DNA of 64,000 bases from Cyanobacteria bacterium FACHB-DQ100 (GCA_014695195.1 JACJNW010000032.1:124001-188000); one strand, 5' to 3'; numbered from the stretch's first letter, positions 33,524-42,431 are shown. The notes: generated from the letters alone by a model not told the origin. A program made the numbers and translations.

Positions 33524-34393
33524 GTGTTTTCCATTGAACGTCGTCGCCAGCAATTCGATACCTATGTCTTATCTGATCGAGCTTCTAACTCTAAGCTCGA
33601 AATCGTTCCCGATCGCGGGGGCATTATCACCAGTTGGCAAGTTCAGGGACGCGAACTCCTGTATATGGATACCGCTCGGTTTGCTGATCCCACGCTTTCA
33701 GTCCGGGGTGGAATTCCGATTTTGTTCCCTATCTGTGGGAATTTACCCAACAATGCTTATACCTACAAAGGACAGTCCTACACCTTGAAGCAGCACGGAT
33801 TTGCCCGTGATTTGCCCTGGGAAGTGATGGAGCAAAACACAGAAGCGGAACTCAGCTTTACGATCGGGCTTTCCAGTACTCCTCAAACTCGTGAACACTA
33901 TCCGTTTGACTTCCGGTTAGTACTTACTTACCGATTACAGGGTCAAACGTTACTGATCGAGCAGCAAATTAGCAATCTCTCAGATGAACCGATGCCGTTT
34001 TCGATCGGGTTTCATCCCTATTTCTTGGCTCCAGAAAAACATCAGCTTCGATTCGATATTCCTGCGAACGACGCTCTAGATCAAAGAACTCAAGCGCACC
34101 ATTCGTTCTTCAATACGTTTGATTTCGCTCAGGATGAGATCGACTGGGCGTTTCTGCAAATCAGCCGCCAAGTCTCAAATGTCACGGATCTAAGCCGTCA
34201 CACACGAATTACTCTGACTGCGGCGGATGAATTTCCTTTGCTGGTGTTTTGGACGCTGAAAGGCAAGGATTTTTATTGTCTAGAACCTTGGAGCGCTCCC
34301 CGCAATGCTTTAAATACAGGCGATCGATTACTTTCGGTGGAACCTGGCGCAACGATGAACACAACGATTAGCTTATCTATTGAGTTTTCGTGA
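33524..34393 (+). CDS. Aldose 1-epimerase (mutarotase) family protein
   Basis: A 289-residue galactose-mutarotase-fold enzyme, starting with GTG (MFSIERRRQQFDTYVLSD). It shows GGIPILFPICGNLPNNAYTY, YTLKQHGFARDLPWEV (His), FSIGFHPYFLAP (His) and the C-terminal YCLEPWSAPRNALNTGDRL with the catalytic Glu. This form resembles the YeaD-like or glucose-6-phosphate epimerase branch. It interconverts anomers of a hexose or hexose phosphate; the exact substrate is unknown. It starts 20 bases after the CapA-like gene. Confidence 0.9.
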   Translation: MFSIERRRQQFDTYVLSDRASNSKLEIVPDRGGIITSWQVQGRELLYMDTARFADPTLSVRGGIPILFPICGNLPNNAYTYKGQSYTLKQHGFARDLPWEVMEQNTEAELSFTIGLSSTPQTREHYPFDFRLVLTYRLQGQTLLIEQQISNLSDEPMPFSIGFHPYFLAPEKHQLRFDIPANDALDQRTQAHHSFFNTFDFAQDEIDWAFLQISRQVSNVTDLSRHTRITLTAADEFPLLVFWTLKGKDFYCLEPWSAPRNALNTGDRLLSVEPGATMNTTISLSIEFS

Positions 34394-34436
34394 GAAGGCG
34401 ATCGTCTTAAAGGCGCGATAAGTGTAGAACTTGTCA

Positions 34437-34462
34437 TAGCGACGCGAGTAATCGCGTCGCTA
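34437..34462. repeat. Palindromic intergenic repeat, family TAGxGACGCGA
   Basis: The 26-base palindrome TAGCGACGCGAGTAATCGCG plus TCGCTA forms an 11-bp stem with a 4-base loop, located between two convergent genes. It is 22/26 identical to 57302-57327, with a compensatory pair change (C-G here, A-T there). No T run follows, so it may be a terminator of a different kind or a repeat. Confidence 0.75.
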
Positions 34463-34511
34463 CGATCACGGATGCAATAAATCGGCGATCTGCCACCTTT
34501 ATTCTTTAAAG

Positions 34512-35174
34512 CTACGACGCAGCCAAAACTTGTTTTGCGTGACTTGCAACTTGCTCGGCTTCATCGTGGGTCAGAGTTTCGATCGTCGCTCTTGCTTCAG
34601 GTGTATTCAACCGAGCTAGGGCTTGCACCACCCGATAGCGAATCTGCCAGTCGGAGTCAGTTGCATAAGGCGTAAGCAATTCAACGGCTCGCGCATCCCC
34701 TAATTCTCCCAGTGAGCCGATCGCTGCCGTTTTGACCAATACCTCACTGTTAGAGCCGAGCGCTGCTTTCAGCAGATCAAACGATCGCGGCTCACCCAGT
34801 TCGCCCAGCGCTGCAATCACACTGAAACTCACCAACCATTCTGACGTTCTGTGGTAGAGGGCTTCGAGTTGTTCATAAGCTTCCGTCAGCTTCAGCGCCC
34901 CGATCGAGTCCGCTGCTGCCGCTTGCACATCCGCTTCCACATCTGCCAGCGCCACTTTTAATAAGCTCAGTGCAGCCTCGCGATTTTGGCTCCCCAGCGA
35001 CGCAAGCTGACTAACCGCAGCATATCGCACCCGCACATTGGAGTCTGCCACAGGAATTTGTATGAGTTCAAACGCGATCGCCGGATCAATCGTTCTGAGT
35101 TGATTGACGCCACGCAGGCGATCGCCAAAATCTTGAGATTGTAATAGGTCGCGAATCGAATCTGGTGTATTCAT
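34512..35174 (-). CDS. NblB-like HEAT-repeat protein
   Basis: A 220-residue all-helical protein built of HEAT/PBS-lyase repeats: VRVRYAAVSQLASLG, VQAAAADSIGALKLTEAYEQ, VKTAAIGSLGELGDARAVEL, WQIRYRVVQALARLNTPEA. The length and sequence pattern fit the NblB family, which helps dismantle phycobilisomes and is related to bilin lyases CpcE/F. The start ATG (35174) gives MNTPDSIRDLLQSQDFGDRL, as in that group. No chromophore-lyase partner is adjacent. Assignment to NblB is by recalled similarity; a generic HEAT protein is the alternative. Confidence 0.75.
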   Translation of the reverse strand: MNTPDSIRDLLQSQDFGDRLRGVNQLRTIDPAIAFELIQIPVADSNVRVRYAAVSQLASLGSQNREAALSLLKVALADVEADVQAAAADSIGALKLTEAYEQLEALYHRTSEWLVSFSVIAALGELGEPRSFDLLKAALGSNSEVLVKTAAIGSLGELGDARAVELLTPYATDSDWQIRYRVVQALARLNTPEARATIETLTHDEAEQVASHAKQVLAAS

Positions 35175-35194
35175 AGGGTCAAATCTCTAATAAA

Positions 35195-35659
35195 TCAAGC
35201 TTGCTCTGCTGCCATGCTGCGGATAATATCGCCACGAGTTAAGATGCCGACGACCTTACCGAATGAATCAAGCACAGGCAATCGATGAATTTTGTGGTCG
35301 TGCATTGCCTTGGCCGCTTTGGACAGGAGTGTGTCTGAAGTCGTGGTGACTGGAGCCGAACTCATCACCTCTCCGACGGTTTGCCCGATCGCTTTATGCA
35401 ATTCTTTTTCATACCGCCCTGGATTTTCTAGATAAATCACACTATCGAGCAGCATGATATAAGCGGGGGGTGTGACATCGGTTTCGCGCCACATCAAATC
35501 GGTTTCAGAAATGATGCCGACCAGTTGACCGTTGGCATCGAGTACAGGCAGACCGCTAATATGCCGCTCGGCTAGGATTTTGATCACGTCGTTGATCGGG
35601 GTTTCAGGATGAACCGTGATCGGATTGGGGGTCATCGCTTCCGCAACAGTTTTCGGCAT
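35195..35659 (-). CDS. CBS-domain pair protein
   Basis: A 154-residue protein from ATG 35659 (MPKTVAEAMTPNPITVHPET). It contains two CBS motifs (ISGLPVLDANGQLVGIISET and HRLPVLDSFGKVVGILTRGD) forming one Bateman module that binds adenine nucleotides. Between them lies a short insert with PAYIMLLDSVIYLENPGRYE, the form seen in many single-module plant and cyanobacterial CBSX-like proteins. The frame is open upstream to 35878, but that would cover the neighbouring divergent gene's start. Its promoter region (190 bp) is shared with a K+ channel gene. Confidence 0.88.
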   Translation of the reverse strand: MPKTVAEAMTPNPITVHPETPINDVIKILAERHISGLPVLDANGQLVGIISETDLMWRETDVTPPAYIMLLDSVIYLENPGRYEKELHKAIGQTVGEVMSSAPVTTTSDTLLSKAAKAMHDHKIHRLPVLDSFGKVVGILTRGDIIRSMAAEQA

Positions 35660-35849
35660 GGAGGTTGTGAACCGTTCTTTTCTAAGGTCTAGATCAATTA
35701 TTGGGGAATTGGCGATCGAGGCTGCGATCGATTCACCCGATTTAACATTCGTAGATCTACCGTTGCGGAATAAACACTCTAAAGGAGGATGAATCTGCGA
35801 TGATAGAAGCACTTCGCCACCGATAGCGCGAACACGCTCAAGCTTGACT

Positions 35850-36914
35850 ATGCAAGGTTCCCTCAGACGAATCATCACCGGAGTCGTCTTTTTTGTGATT
35901 ACCGTCTTGATTGCTGCCGCAGGCTATGTTGTCGCGGGCTGGTCGGTACTCGATGCGTTTTACATGGTAGTGATTACGGTGTTTGGGGTGGGGTTCGGAG
36001 AGGTGCGTCCCGTCAATACCCCGGAACTCAAAGTTTTTACGATGCTGGTGATCATCAGCGGTACGTCGTCTGCAGTTTATGCCGTGGGCGGATTTATCCA
36101 GATGGTGACTGAAGGCGAAATCAAGCAGATTTTACAAAGAAACCATATGTCTCAAACAATCAAGGCACTGGAAGACCATGTGATTATTTGTGGTTTCGGT
36201 CGGATGGGGCAGATTTTGGCGAAAAAGCTGACCGATGCTCAAGTCAAGTTTGTGGTGATTGATCATAACGACGATCGCATCGAGCAAGCAGAATCTCAGG
36301 GCTATTTAGTGTATTTGGGAAATGCGACCGATGACACGGTTTTGCATAAAGCGGGAATCAATACGGCGCGGGCATTGGCGACGGTGCTACCCGATGATGC
36401 AGCGAATGTGTTCATTACGCTGACGGCTCGCGAACTGAATCCAAAACTCTTGATTCTGTCTCGTGGGGAACTGCCTTCGACCGAGAAAAAACTCCGACTT
36501 GCAGGAGCCAATCAAGTAGTGTTACCTGCTTCGATTAGCGCTTTGCGGATGGCACACATGATCACGCATCCGGCAACGCTGGATTTTTTCAGCCAAGGCG
36601 ACGATCGCAATACGCTGAATGAACTGCTTGGACAGATGGATATTCAGATGGATGAACTGGCGATTACCCAAAAGTCCGGCATGATTGGGGCGACGATCGG
36701 CGATATTGAAACGCGGGGACGCGGCACGATGATCATCGTAGCGCTGCGACGAGCAGACGGGACGACAATCACCCATCCGGGACAAATGATCGTTTTAAGC
36801 GAAGGCGATGCGGTGATTGTGATGGGGCATCGCGGCGATATTCCGCAGGTGATGCGAAGTTTAGTCGTGCGCCGGAAGATGCGTTATCGCGGCTCTCCCC
36901 GCATTTGGAACTAA
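35850..36914 (+). CDS. Potassium channel with RCK/TrkA-N domain (MthK-like)
   Basis: A 354-residue protein from the ATG at 35850 (MQGSLRRIITGVVFFVITVL). Two transmembrane helices flank the pore segment VITVFGVGFGEVRPV, with a GFGE filter core rather than GYGD. After MSQTIKALE (an internal Met that in related channels can initiate the free ring domain), the RCK domain has VIICGFGRMGQILAKKL and VVIDHNDDRIEQAESQGYLV. A TrkA-C domain closes the protein (GATIGDIETRGRGTMIIVAL, EGDAVIVMGHRGDIPQVM). It probably conducts K+ in response to a nucleotide or Ca2+ ligand. Confidence 0.9.
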   Translation: MQGSLRRIITGVVFFVITVLIAAAGYVVAGWSVLDAFYMVVITVFGVGFGEVRPVNTPELKVFTMLVIISGTSSAVYAVGGFIQMVTEGEIKQILQRNHMSQTIKALEDHVIICGFGRMGQILAKKLTDAQVKFVVIDHNDDRIEQAESQGYLVYLGNATDDTVLHKAGINTARALATVLPDDAANVFITLTARELNPKLLILSRGELPSTEKKLRLAGANQVVLPASISALRMAHMITHPATLDFFSQGDDRNTLNELLGQMDIQMDELAITQKSGMIGATIGDIETRGRGTMIIVALRRADGTTITHPGQMIVLSEGDAVIVMGHRGDIPQVMRSLVVRRKMRYRGSPRIWN

Positions 36915-37993
36915 TTGACGGACGCTTGATCGATCACTCCTGCGTCAGATTGAAGCGAACCTGCGACGATCGGCATTCGACTCGGCATTCCTAATCCGAA
37001 TCCCTGCCCCAGATCTACGCCAATCGATCGACAAAATTCGATGTCTTCTACAGCTTCGAGTCCCTCGGCTAACACCGTGATGCCAAATTCTTTCGCCACC
37101 TGAACCAAGCTCTTAACCATCACTTGCTTCATTTCGTAGCGACTACACCGGTGAATCAATCGTCGATCGAGCTTGACCACATCCGGGCGTAACTCGGTGC
37201 AATAGTGATCGATTCCCACATTACTGCCCAAGTCATCCAGCGCTAACCCAAACCCGCCTGCCCGAATTTGTTCAATCACTCTCGGTAAGTTAGGATGCTG
37301 AGTCAGCGCTTCGACTTCGGTGAGTTCAAACACGATTTGTTCTGGGTGCAAGCCGAGATCCAGCACTTGCTGAAAGTTCTGCTCTAGCGATTCGGGATGA
37401 TGCGCGATCGCGTTGGGTAAGACATTAATGAAAAAAGTAGGGCGATCCGGCTGATTCCACTGCGCCAAGGTGTTAAAGCACATCGATCGGGCGAGCGTAT
37501 CAAACTCTCGGGTCAAATTCATCATCAACGCTGCATCAATCAGTTGCTGTCCGTTAAAGAGCTGCCCCTCTTCATTGCGAGCGTGGGCTAAACATTCATG
37601 CGCCACCACCTGACCCGAATGCAGATCAAAAATCGGCTGATAGTTAAAAAACAGTTGCCGACTCGACAAGACCTGGAAAAACCAGGTGTGTTTGCCCAGC
37701 AGCATCATGTGTTTGAGCGATTGGGCACTGTGGAACTCACTCAATAAATGCTCCAGATCCAGCACCGATCGCGTCACGAGATATCGAGATAATGCCTTTG
37801 CCTGGTTCGAGACGTGCTGACAGATTGCCGCGAACAGATTCGACAGTTCAAACTGGCTCACAGAACGATAGAGCAGTTGCGGCAAGACTGCGATTTTCTC
37901 AAAGCCCAATCGATACAGCACCGCACGCGTTTCGCGATCGCTTGGCTGCACAATCAAGGTGAACAGATGACTAGATTGGGGAATGATCTGCAC
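36911..37993 (-). CDS. EAL-domain protein (putative c-di-GMP phosphodiesterase)
   Basis: A 360-residue protein. The N-terminal 100 residues (RAVLYRLGFEKIAVLPQLLY) match no domain I know. The EAL domain spans about 115-345: the signature reads VVAHECLAHAR, so Glu is kept but Ala is replaced by Cys; FINVLPNA, FELTEVEAL, LALDDLGSN, VVKLDRRL and TVLAEGLEAVED keep the metal- and base-forming residues (Asn, Glu, Asp-Asp, Lys, Glu). It is probably active in cleaving c-di-GMP. Start at 37993 (MQIIPQSSHLFTLIVQPSD). It is convergent with the channel gene, overlapping its stop by four bases. Confidence 0.85.
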   Translation of the reverse strand: MQIIPQSSHLFTLIVQPSDRETRAVLYRLGFEKIAVLPQLLYRSVSQFELSNLFAAICQHVSNQAKALSRYLVTRSVLDLEHLLSEFHSAQSLKHMMLLGKHTWFFQVLSSRQLFFNYQPIFDLHSGQVVAHECLAHARNEEGQLFNGQQLIDAALMMNLTREFDTLARSMCFNTLAQWNQPDRPTFFINVLPNAIAHHPESLEQNFQQVLDLGLHPEQIVFELTEVEALTQHPNLPRVIEQIRAGGFGLALDDLGSNVGIDHYCTELRPDVVKLDRRLIHRCSRYEMKQVMVKSLVQVAKEFGITVLAEGLEAVEDIEFCRSIGVDLGQGFGLGMPSRMPIVAGSLQSDAGVIDQASVN

Positions 37994-38198
37994 AAAAGAA
38001 ACCCCTCACATTTCTTAAAGGATGCACCACGGATGACGAATTTTTCTCCGTGCCTATAGAGTATCAAATGTGACTTGGATCGCGCTACTTTGCGATCTAA
38101 ATCACACCCTAATTTGCAAATTTTAAGGAAGAAGCTTCAAGAAAACCATTGCGTGAGATCATTTTCTACAGGATTTGAATCGTTCTCCCTCCTGACCT

Positions 38199-39236
38199 AT
38201 GACTACCCCGGCTCTAGAAACCGCACAATGGTCTGAATTACTTCAGCAGCTTCTCGATCGCGACTCGCTCTCGCTCAATCAAGCTTCAACGTTGATGCAG
38301 GGATGGCTCAATGATGAGATTCCCCCAGTTTTATCGGGTGCAATTTTAGTGGCGTTGCAAGCAAAAGGTATTTCAGCGCCAGAACTCGCGGGAATGGCGA
38401 AAGTATTGCAGTCGCAAGCCCAGTTGATCGAGCGCCCCAATTTTTCTCTGATCGATACGTGCGGAACGGGTGGCGATGGTGCTTCTACATTCAATATCTC
38501 AACTGCCGTGGCGTTTGTGGCTTCAGCAGCCGGACTACGAGTGGCAAAGCATGGCAATCGATCGGCATCAAGTTTAGTGGGATCAGCAGATGTTCTCGAA
38601 GCGTTGGGCGTGAATTTGGGTGCAGACCCGGAGCGAATCCAGGCGGCAGTATCAGAAGTGGGCATCACGTTTTTATTTGCTCCGGGTTGGCATCCGGCGC
38701 TGAAGGTCGTGGCTCCGATGCGAAGAACGCTGAAAGTGCGGACGGTGTTTAATTTGCTAGGCCCGTTGGTGAATCCGTTACAGCCGACAGGACAAGTGAT
38801 CGGAGTGTATAGTTCTGTGCTGTTAGAGCCGATCGCAGAAGCATTAAAGCTGTTGGGCAAGGAATCTGCGATCGTGCTGCACGGCAGAGAGCGACTCGAT
38901 GAAGCAGGCTTGAGCGATCTGACTGACATTGCAGTATTGAACAATCAAGCGGTGGAACTGACGACGATCGATCCCCAAGCGCTTGGATTGCAGAAAGCCG
39001 CAACCGATGCCCTGCGAGGAGGGGATATCTCTGTGAATACGGAGATCTTACGATCGGTGCTGCAAGGGAAAGGAACGCAAGCTCAACAAGATGCTGTGAC
39101 TTTGAATGCGGCATTAGCGCTGCGTGTGGGACAGGCGGTAGAGTCGTATGAGCAGGGAATTGATCAAGCAAGAGAAATCCTTAAGTCTGGTGCAGCATGG
39201 GATAAGTTAGCCCAACTCGTTGAATTCTTGAAGTAG
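38199..39236 (+). CDS. trpD: Anthranilate phosphoribosyltransferase
   Basis: TrpD transfers phosphoribosyl from PRPP to anthranilate in tryptophan synthesis. The 345-residue protein shows [20 protein letters not shown] (PRPP loop), [20 protein letters not shown] and [20 protein letters not shown]. Length is normal. It is followed after six bases by xisH in the same direction, so read-through into xisH is likely. Confidence 0.96.
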   Translation: MTTPALETAQWSELLQQLLDRDSLSLNQASTLMQGWLNDEIPPVLSGAILVALQAKGISAPELAGMAKVLQSQAQLIERPNFSLIDTCGTGGDGASTFNISTAVAFVASAAGLRVAKHGNRSASSLVGSADVLEALGVNLGADPERIQAAVSEVGITFLFAPGWHPALKVVAPMRRTLKVRTVFNLLGPLVNPLQPTGQVIGVYSSVLLEPIAEALKLLGKESAIVLHGRERLDEAGLSDLTDIAVLNNQAVELTTIDPQALGLQKAATDALRGGDISVNTEILRSVLQGKGTQAQQDAVTLNAALALRVGQAVESYEQGIDQAREILKSGAAWDKLAQLVEFLK

Positions 39237-39242
39237 GAGCTT

Positions 39243-39659
39243 ATGCCAGCTCTTGACCTCTATCATCATGTTGTAAAACAGGCACTCACCAAGGATGGCT
39301 GGATCATTACCCATGATCCGCTCCATTTACGGTGGGGACGGAAAGATATGTATGTGGATTTAGGAGCAAAGCGGTTAATTGTTGCAGAACGAGCCGAAGA
39401 GAGAATTGCAGTTGAAGTGAAGAGCTTTACTGGAGACTCCGAAATGCAAGCTTTTCGCGATGCAATTGGACAATTTGCAATTTACCGATCGGTTCTACGT
39501 CGCACAAATCCTGAATACAAACTATATCTCGCTGTTCGCGATATCACGTACAGTTCTTTCTTTGAAGAACCGATCGGGCAACTTTTGATCGAAGATGAGG
39601 ATCTCAAGCTGATTGTATTTGATGCGGAGCAAGAGGTAATTCAACAATGGAGAAGTTAG
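39243..39659 (+). CDS. xisH: XisH family protein
   Basis: A 138-residue protein of the XisH family, first known from fdxN-element excision control in heterocystous cyanobacteria. It has YVDLGAKRLIVAERAEERIA followed by VEVKSF; the D...ExK arrangement is of the PD-(D/E)XK nuclease type. Then QFAIYRSVLRRTNPEYKLYL and the end QEVIQQWRS complete the pattern. It overlaps xisI by 13 bases, as these pairs usually do. No fdxN element or recombinase is seen here, so an excision role at this site is unlikely. Confidence 0.93.
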   Translation: MPALDLYHHVVKQALTKDGWIITHDPLHLRWGRKDMYVDLGAKRLIVAERAEERIAVEVKSFTGDSEMQAFRDAIGQFAIYRSVLRRTNPEYKLYLAVRDITYSSFFEEPIGQLLIEDEDLKLIVFDAEQEVIQQWRS

Positions 39660-39982
39660 CGGAGTATCGCCGAATTATTCAAGCCGTTCTGATCCCATAT
39701 ACTGAAATTCCTTACTCGCATGGCGAGCTGATTTGCAAACCCATTTTTGATGAAAGCCGGGATAGTTATGTGCTGATGACGTTGGGATGGGATCGTAAAA
39801 CGCGGGTTCACGGTTGTCTAGTTCACCTAGATATTATTGATGGCAAAATTTGGGTGCAACGGGATGAAACAGAAGATGGTGTGACTCGTGAATTGGTAGA
39901 AGCAGGTATTCCCAAACATGATATTGTTCTGGGCTTTCATCCTGCCGATGTGCGACCGCATACGGGATACGCGATCGCTTAA
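39647..39982 (+). CDS. xisI: XisI family protein
   Basis: A 111-residue partner of XisH: MEKLAEYRRIIQAVLIPYTE, FDESRDSYVLMTLGWDRKTR, KIWVQRDETEDGVTRELVEA, then GFHPADVRPHTGYAIA. These are the family's complete set of blocks. XisH/XisI pairs occur in many copies in cyanobacterial genomes without nearby excisable elements, so the pair may act as a nuclease-regulator module; this is inference. Confidence 0.93.
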   Translation: MEKLAEYRRIIQAVLIPYTEIPYSHGELICKPIFDESRDSYVLMTLGWDRKTRVHGCLVHLDIIDGKIWVQRDETEDGVTRELVEAGIPKHDIVLGFHPADVRPHTGYAIA

Positions 39983-40079
39983 CTATTTTTCTTGGCGCTC
40001 CACGACGAAAATCGCGTCTGTCTGATCTAAGCGGAGTTTCCCTTTTAAGGTGGGTTGAGTCTAAAGTGGATTGAGTCGT

Positions 40080-40137
40080 GGCTGCTCCGCTTGCTGCGAT
40101 CGCAATTCAAGCTGCGATCGCAGCAAGCGGAGCAGCC
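40080..40137. repeat. 25-bp perfect inverted repeat after xisI
   Basis: GGCTGCTCCGCTTGCTGCGA (start of the left arm, 40080-40104) is matched perfectly by the right arm 40113-40137, with an 8-base loop. Both arms contain GCGATCGC (HIP1). No T run follows on either side. The rest of the 373-bp gap 39983-40355 holds a short direct repeat (TTGAGTC twice near 40055-40077) and no gene I can support. Confidence 0.85.
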
Positions 40138-40355
40138 TGAGATCTGCGCGGTTGTTCCCGATAGCTCTAAATTAAGCTATCGGAAAACCCAGTGAGAGAA
40201 GGTCTCTTTCTAGAAGCCGTTTGCTCTTGTGTTGATGCAGAGAATTCTAGAAGCGATCCGTTGAGATAAAGTCCGGGTAGAGTACACCTCAAAAGTATTT
40301 CTGCTGATCTTGCACTTGATCGGATTCATCCGCGAATCTTTACAATCAGTCTGCT

Positions 40356-40553
40356 CTAATAACTATCTTCTCCTGGAACTGCGAACGGGTCAGAATCCGC
40401 CAATTGCGCGAGTGAAGCGTCGCGAATCGCTTGCCAACGCAGAAGTAGTTCTTCGCCTTGCCAATCATTTGTAATGTAGTTTCTGACTGCCTCATCAAGT
40501 TCCTGCCTTGTCTGCAACACTTGACGAACGGGAACAACGATCGCATCTGCCAT
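40356..40553 (-). CDS. Small hypothetical protein
   Basis: A 65-residue protein from ATG 40553 (MADAIVVPVRQVLQTRQELD). The chosen start is preceded by GGAGG with proper spacing on the minus strand. It is acidic and helical, with WQGEELLLRWQAIRDASLAQ, and ends DPFAVPGEDSY. The size is that of many antitoxin-like proteins, but I see no toxin gene next to it, so no function is assigned. Confidence 0.55.
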   Translation of the reverse strand: MADAIVVPVRQVLQTRQELDEAVRNYITNDWQGEELLLRWQAIRDASLAQLADSDPFAVPGEDSY

Positions 40554-40640
40554 ACAAACCTCCAGATAAGCTGTGCGATTTGTCTCCAATTTTACTGAGG
40601 TCTGGAGAAGTGCAATCCTATTTGCGACAAATACTTCAAC

Positions 40641-41465
40641 TTATTCACACTTCCACGCAGTTGGTAATGAAAATTGATAAACATCTTCGAGGACTTGTAC
40701 CCATCCATTCACTAGAGCGGTGAGAATGCGATCGCCCTTTTCTTTTGTGGCAGTTGTGGGATCGCCCAACACACCGCTGCGGCTCAAATCACGAGTCATC
40801 CAGGCAAACGGAAGCGCTCCTTCCATGCTGAGAACCCCTGCTTGCGGTTCACCCAGCGGATATTCGGCTTTAGCACGTTCCATTTTCACTTGATCCGGCA
40901 GGATTGAAAGTAGCAAACTCGTCTCAACATCGCCTGCATGAATTCCAAGTTCGAGTTCTTTTTCGCTGAAGAGTTCAGATGCAATCGCGCCGATCGTTGG
41001 AACTTTCCAAGTAAATAACGGAAACAAGGCAAAGTCTTCGTATTGCTGGTGCAAATCACGGGCAGCGATTTCGAGAATTTGCGGCTGCCCTCCGTGGGAA
41101 TTGATGAATACTAACTTACGAAATCCAGCCCGATAAATGCTTTCTGCAACTTCAATTAGAACTGCGAGTAGGGTTTGAGTGCTGAGTGTGATCGTTCCGG
41201 GAAAGTGCCAATGTTCATTTGATTTGCCATAGTACAAAGGCGGTAAAGCATAGGCGGGAATGTTGGGATCAAGTTGAGATAATGCTTTACCCAAGACAGC
41301 GACACTAATAGCAGAATCCACCGCTAACGGTAAATGTGCGCCATGCTGCTCGATCGCGCCGATCGGCTGCACAATTACAACGTTCTCTTTGTTAGGCATT
41401 GATTCGATATCTGTCCAACTGAGATAGGGAAAATAGCGATCGCTGGGAATAAAACCGTGCATCAT
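40641..41465 (-). CDS. Creatininase/MftE family amidohydrolase
   Basis: A 274-residue protein of the creatininase fold, with zinc ligands in QPIGAIEQHGAHLPLAVDSA, EHWHFPGTITLS, VFINSHGGQPQILE and LGIHAGDVETSLLL. The family hydrolyses cyclic amides or formamides in diverse pathways (creatinine, FAPy formamide, mycofactocin). The physiological substrate cannot be read from sequence. Start ATG at 41465; the divergent CadD-like gene begins about 50 bases away. Confidence 0.88.
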   Translation of the reverse strand: MMHGFIPSDRYFPYLSWTDIESMPNKENVVIVQPIGAIEQHGAHLPLAVDSAISVAVLGKALSQLDPNIPAYALPPLYYGKSNEHWHFPGTITLSTQTLLAVLIEVAESIYRAGFRKLVFINSHGGQPQILEIAARDLHQQYEDFALFPLFTWKVPTIGAIASELFSEKELELGIHAGDVETSLLLSILPDQVKMERAKAEYPLGEPQAGVLSMEGALPFAWMTRDLSRSGVLGDPTTATKEKGDRILTALVNGWVQVLEDVYQFSLPTAWKCE

Positions 41466-41517
41466 GGGGTTCCTAAGTCTGATACCGTTGATTTCAGATT
41501 GTAAGGTGTCTTGCTCG

Positions 41518-42147
41518 ATGCTCTGGTTTCTCTCGACTGTTTTAACAGGGGCGATCGCGTTTGCGGCGACGAATATCGATGATTTGTTTGTCCTGATGCT
41601 GTTCTTTACTCAGGTCAATTCGTCTTTTACAAGAGCACACATCTATTTAGGACAGTATTTAGGATTTGCCGGAATTGTTGGGTGTAGCTTATTGGGATTT
41701 TTAGGTGGATTGTTGATCCCGCAGACTTGGATTGGTCTGCTAGGAGTTCTGCCAATTTGTCTGGGAATTCGGGCGATCGTAAGCCGAGAGGAAGAAGGTG
41801 AAATTCAAGGCGCAACGCTACCGGATCACCCAGTCACGAAGGTTTTATTGCGATTTTTTCAGCCACAGATCCTAAGTGTTGCGATCGTCACGTTTGCAAA
41901 CGGTGGAGACAATATTGCAACCTACATTCCCCTGTTTGCCAGCTTAGAGTTACAGCGAATGATGATTGTGTTGACCGTATTTTTTAGCTTGGTTGCGGTG
42001 TGGTGTAGAGTTGCCGACTGGTTATCGCGTCATCCAGCGATCGCGCCTGTGCTGGAACAATACAACCGAATTTTAGTGCCGATCGTGCTGATTGGGTTAG
42101 GAATTTACATTTTGATCGAGAACGAAACCTGGAAAATTTTTGCTTAG
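41518..42147 (+). CDS. CadD-like cadmium-resistance/transport membrane protein
   Basis: A 209-residue membrane protein from ATG 41518 (MLWFLSTVLTGAIAFAATNI). The DDLFVLMLFFTQV motif in the first helix, followed by about five more helices (IYLGQYLGFAGIVGCSLLGF, VAIVTFANGGDNIATYIPLF, ILVPIVLIGLGIYILIE), matches the CadD/LysE-like family. CadD confers cadmium resistance in staphylococci; in cyanobacteria the cargo is not known. Confidence 0.88.
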   Translation: MLWFLSTVLTGAIAFAATNIDDLFVLMLFFTQVNSSFTRAHIYLGQYLGFAGIVGCSLLGFLGGLLIPQTWIGLLGVLPICLGIRAIVSREEEGEIQGATLPDHPVTKVLLRFFQPQILSVAIVTFANGGDNIATYIPLFASLELQRMMIVLTVFFSLVAVWCRVADWLSRHPAIAPVLEQYNRILVPIVLIGLGIYILIENETWKIFA

Positions 42148-42431
42148 CTCCAATCGTCGCGTTTTGCGCCGCGCCCTTTGTACGGTTGGGATTCTGCATG
42201 AATTTTGCGAGTTTTTTCAAACAAGACCTCCTCGGTTAAGTTCCACTGTTTGAGAACTTTGTCTAAATCCGCTTGAATGTCTCGCGCTCCAGGAAAGCCA
42301 TTGTAGCGAATGCGAAGCCGCGCGAGTTCAGCAAGATTCAAATCGGTCGCTTCACCGCTCAGTAAACCATTCACAATCTCGCGATCGGTCTTCCACAACG
42401 GATGTTCTTGATCTTTTTGCTCTTGCGCCAT
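42144..42431 (-). CDS. DUF3288 family protein
   Basis: A 95-residue soluble protein, MAQEQKDQEHPLWKTDREIV, then LLSGEATDLNLAELARLRIR and RDIQADLDKVLKQWNLTEEV. This is the complete pattern of DUF3288, a family found in cyanobacteria with unknown function. It overlaps the end of the CadD-like gene by four bases on the opposite strand. Confidence 0.88.
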   Translation of the reverse strand: MAQEQKDQEHPLWKTDREIVNGLLSGEATDLNLAELARLRIRYNGFPGARDIQADLDKVLKQWNLTEEVLFEKTRKIHAESQPYKGRGAKRDDWS

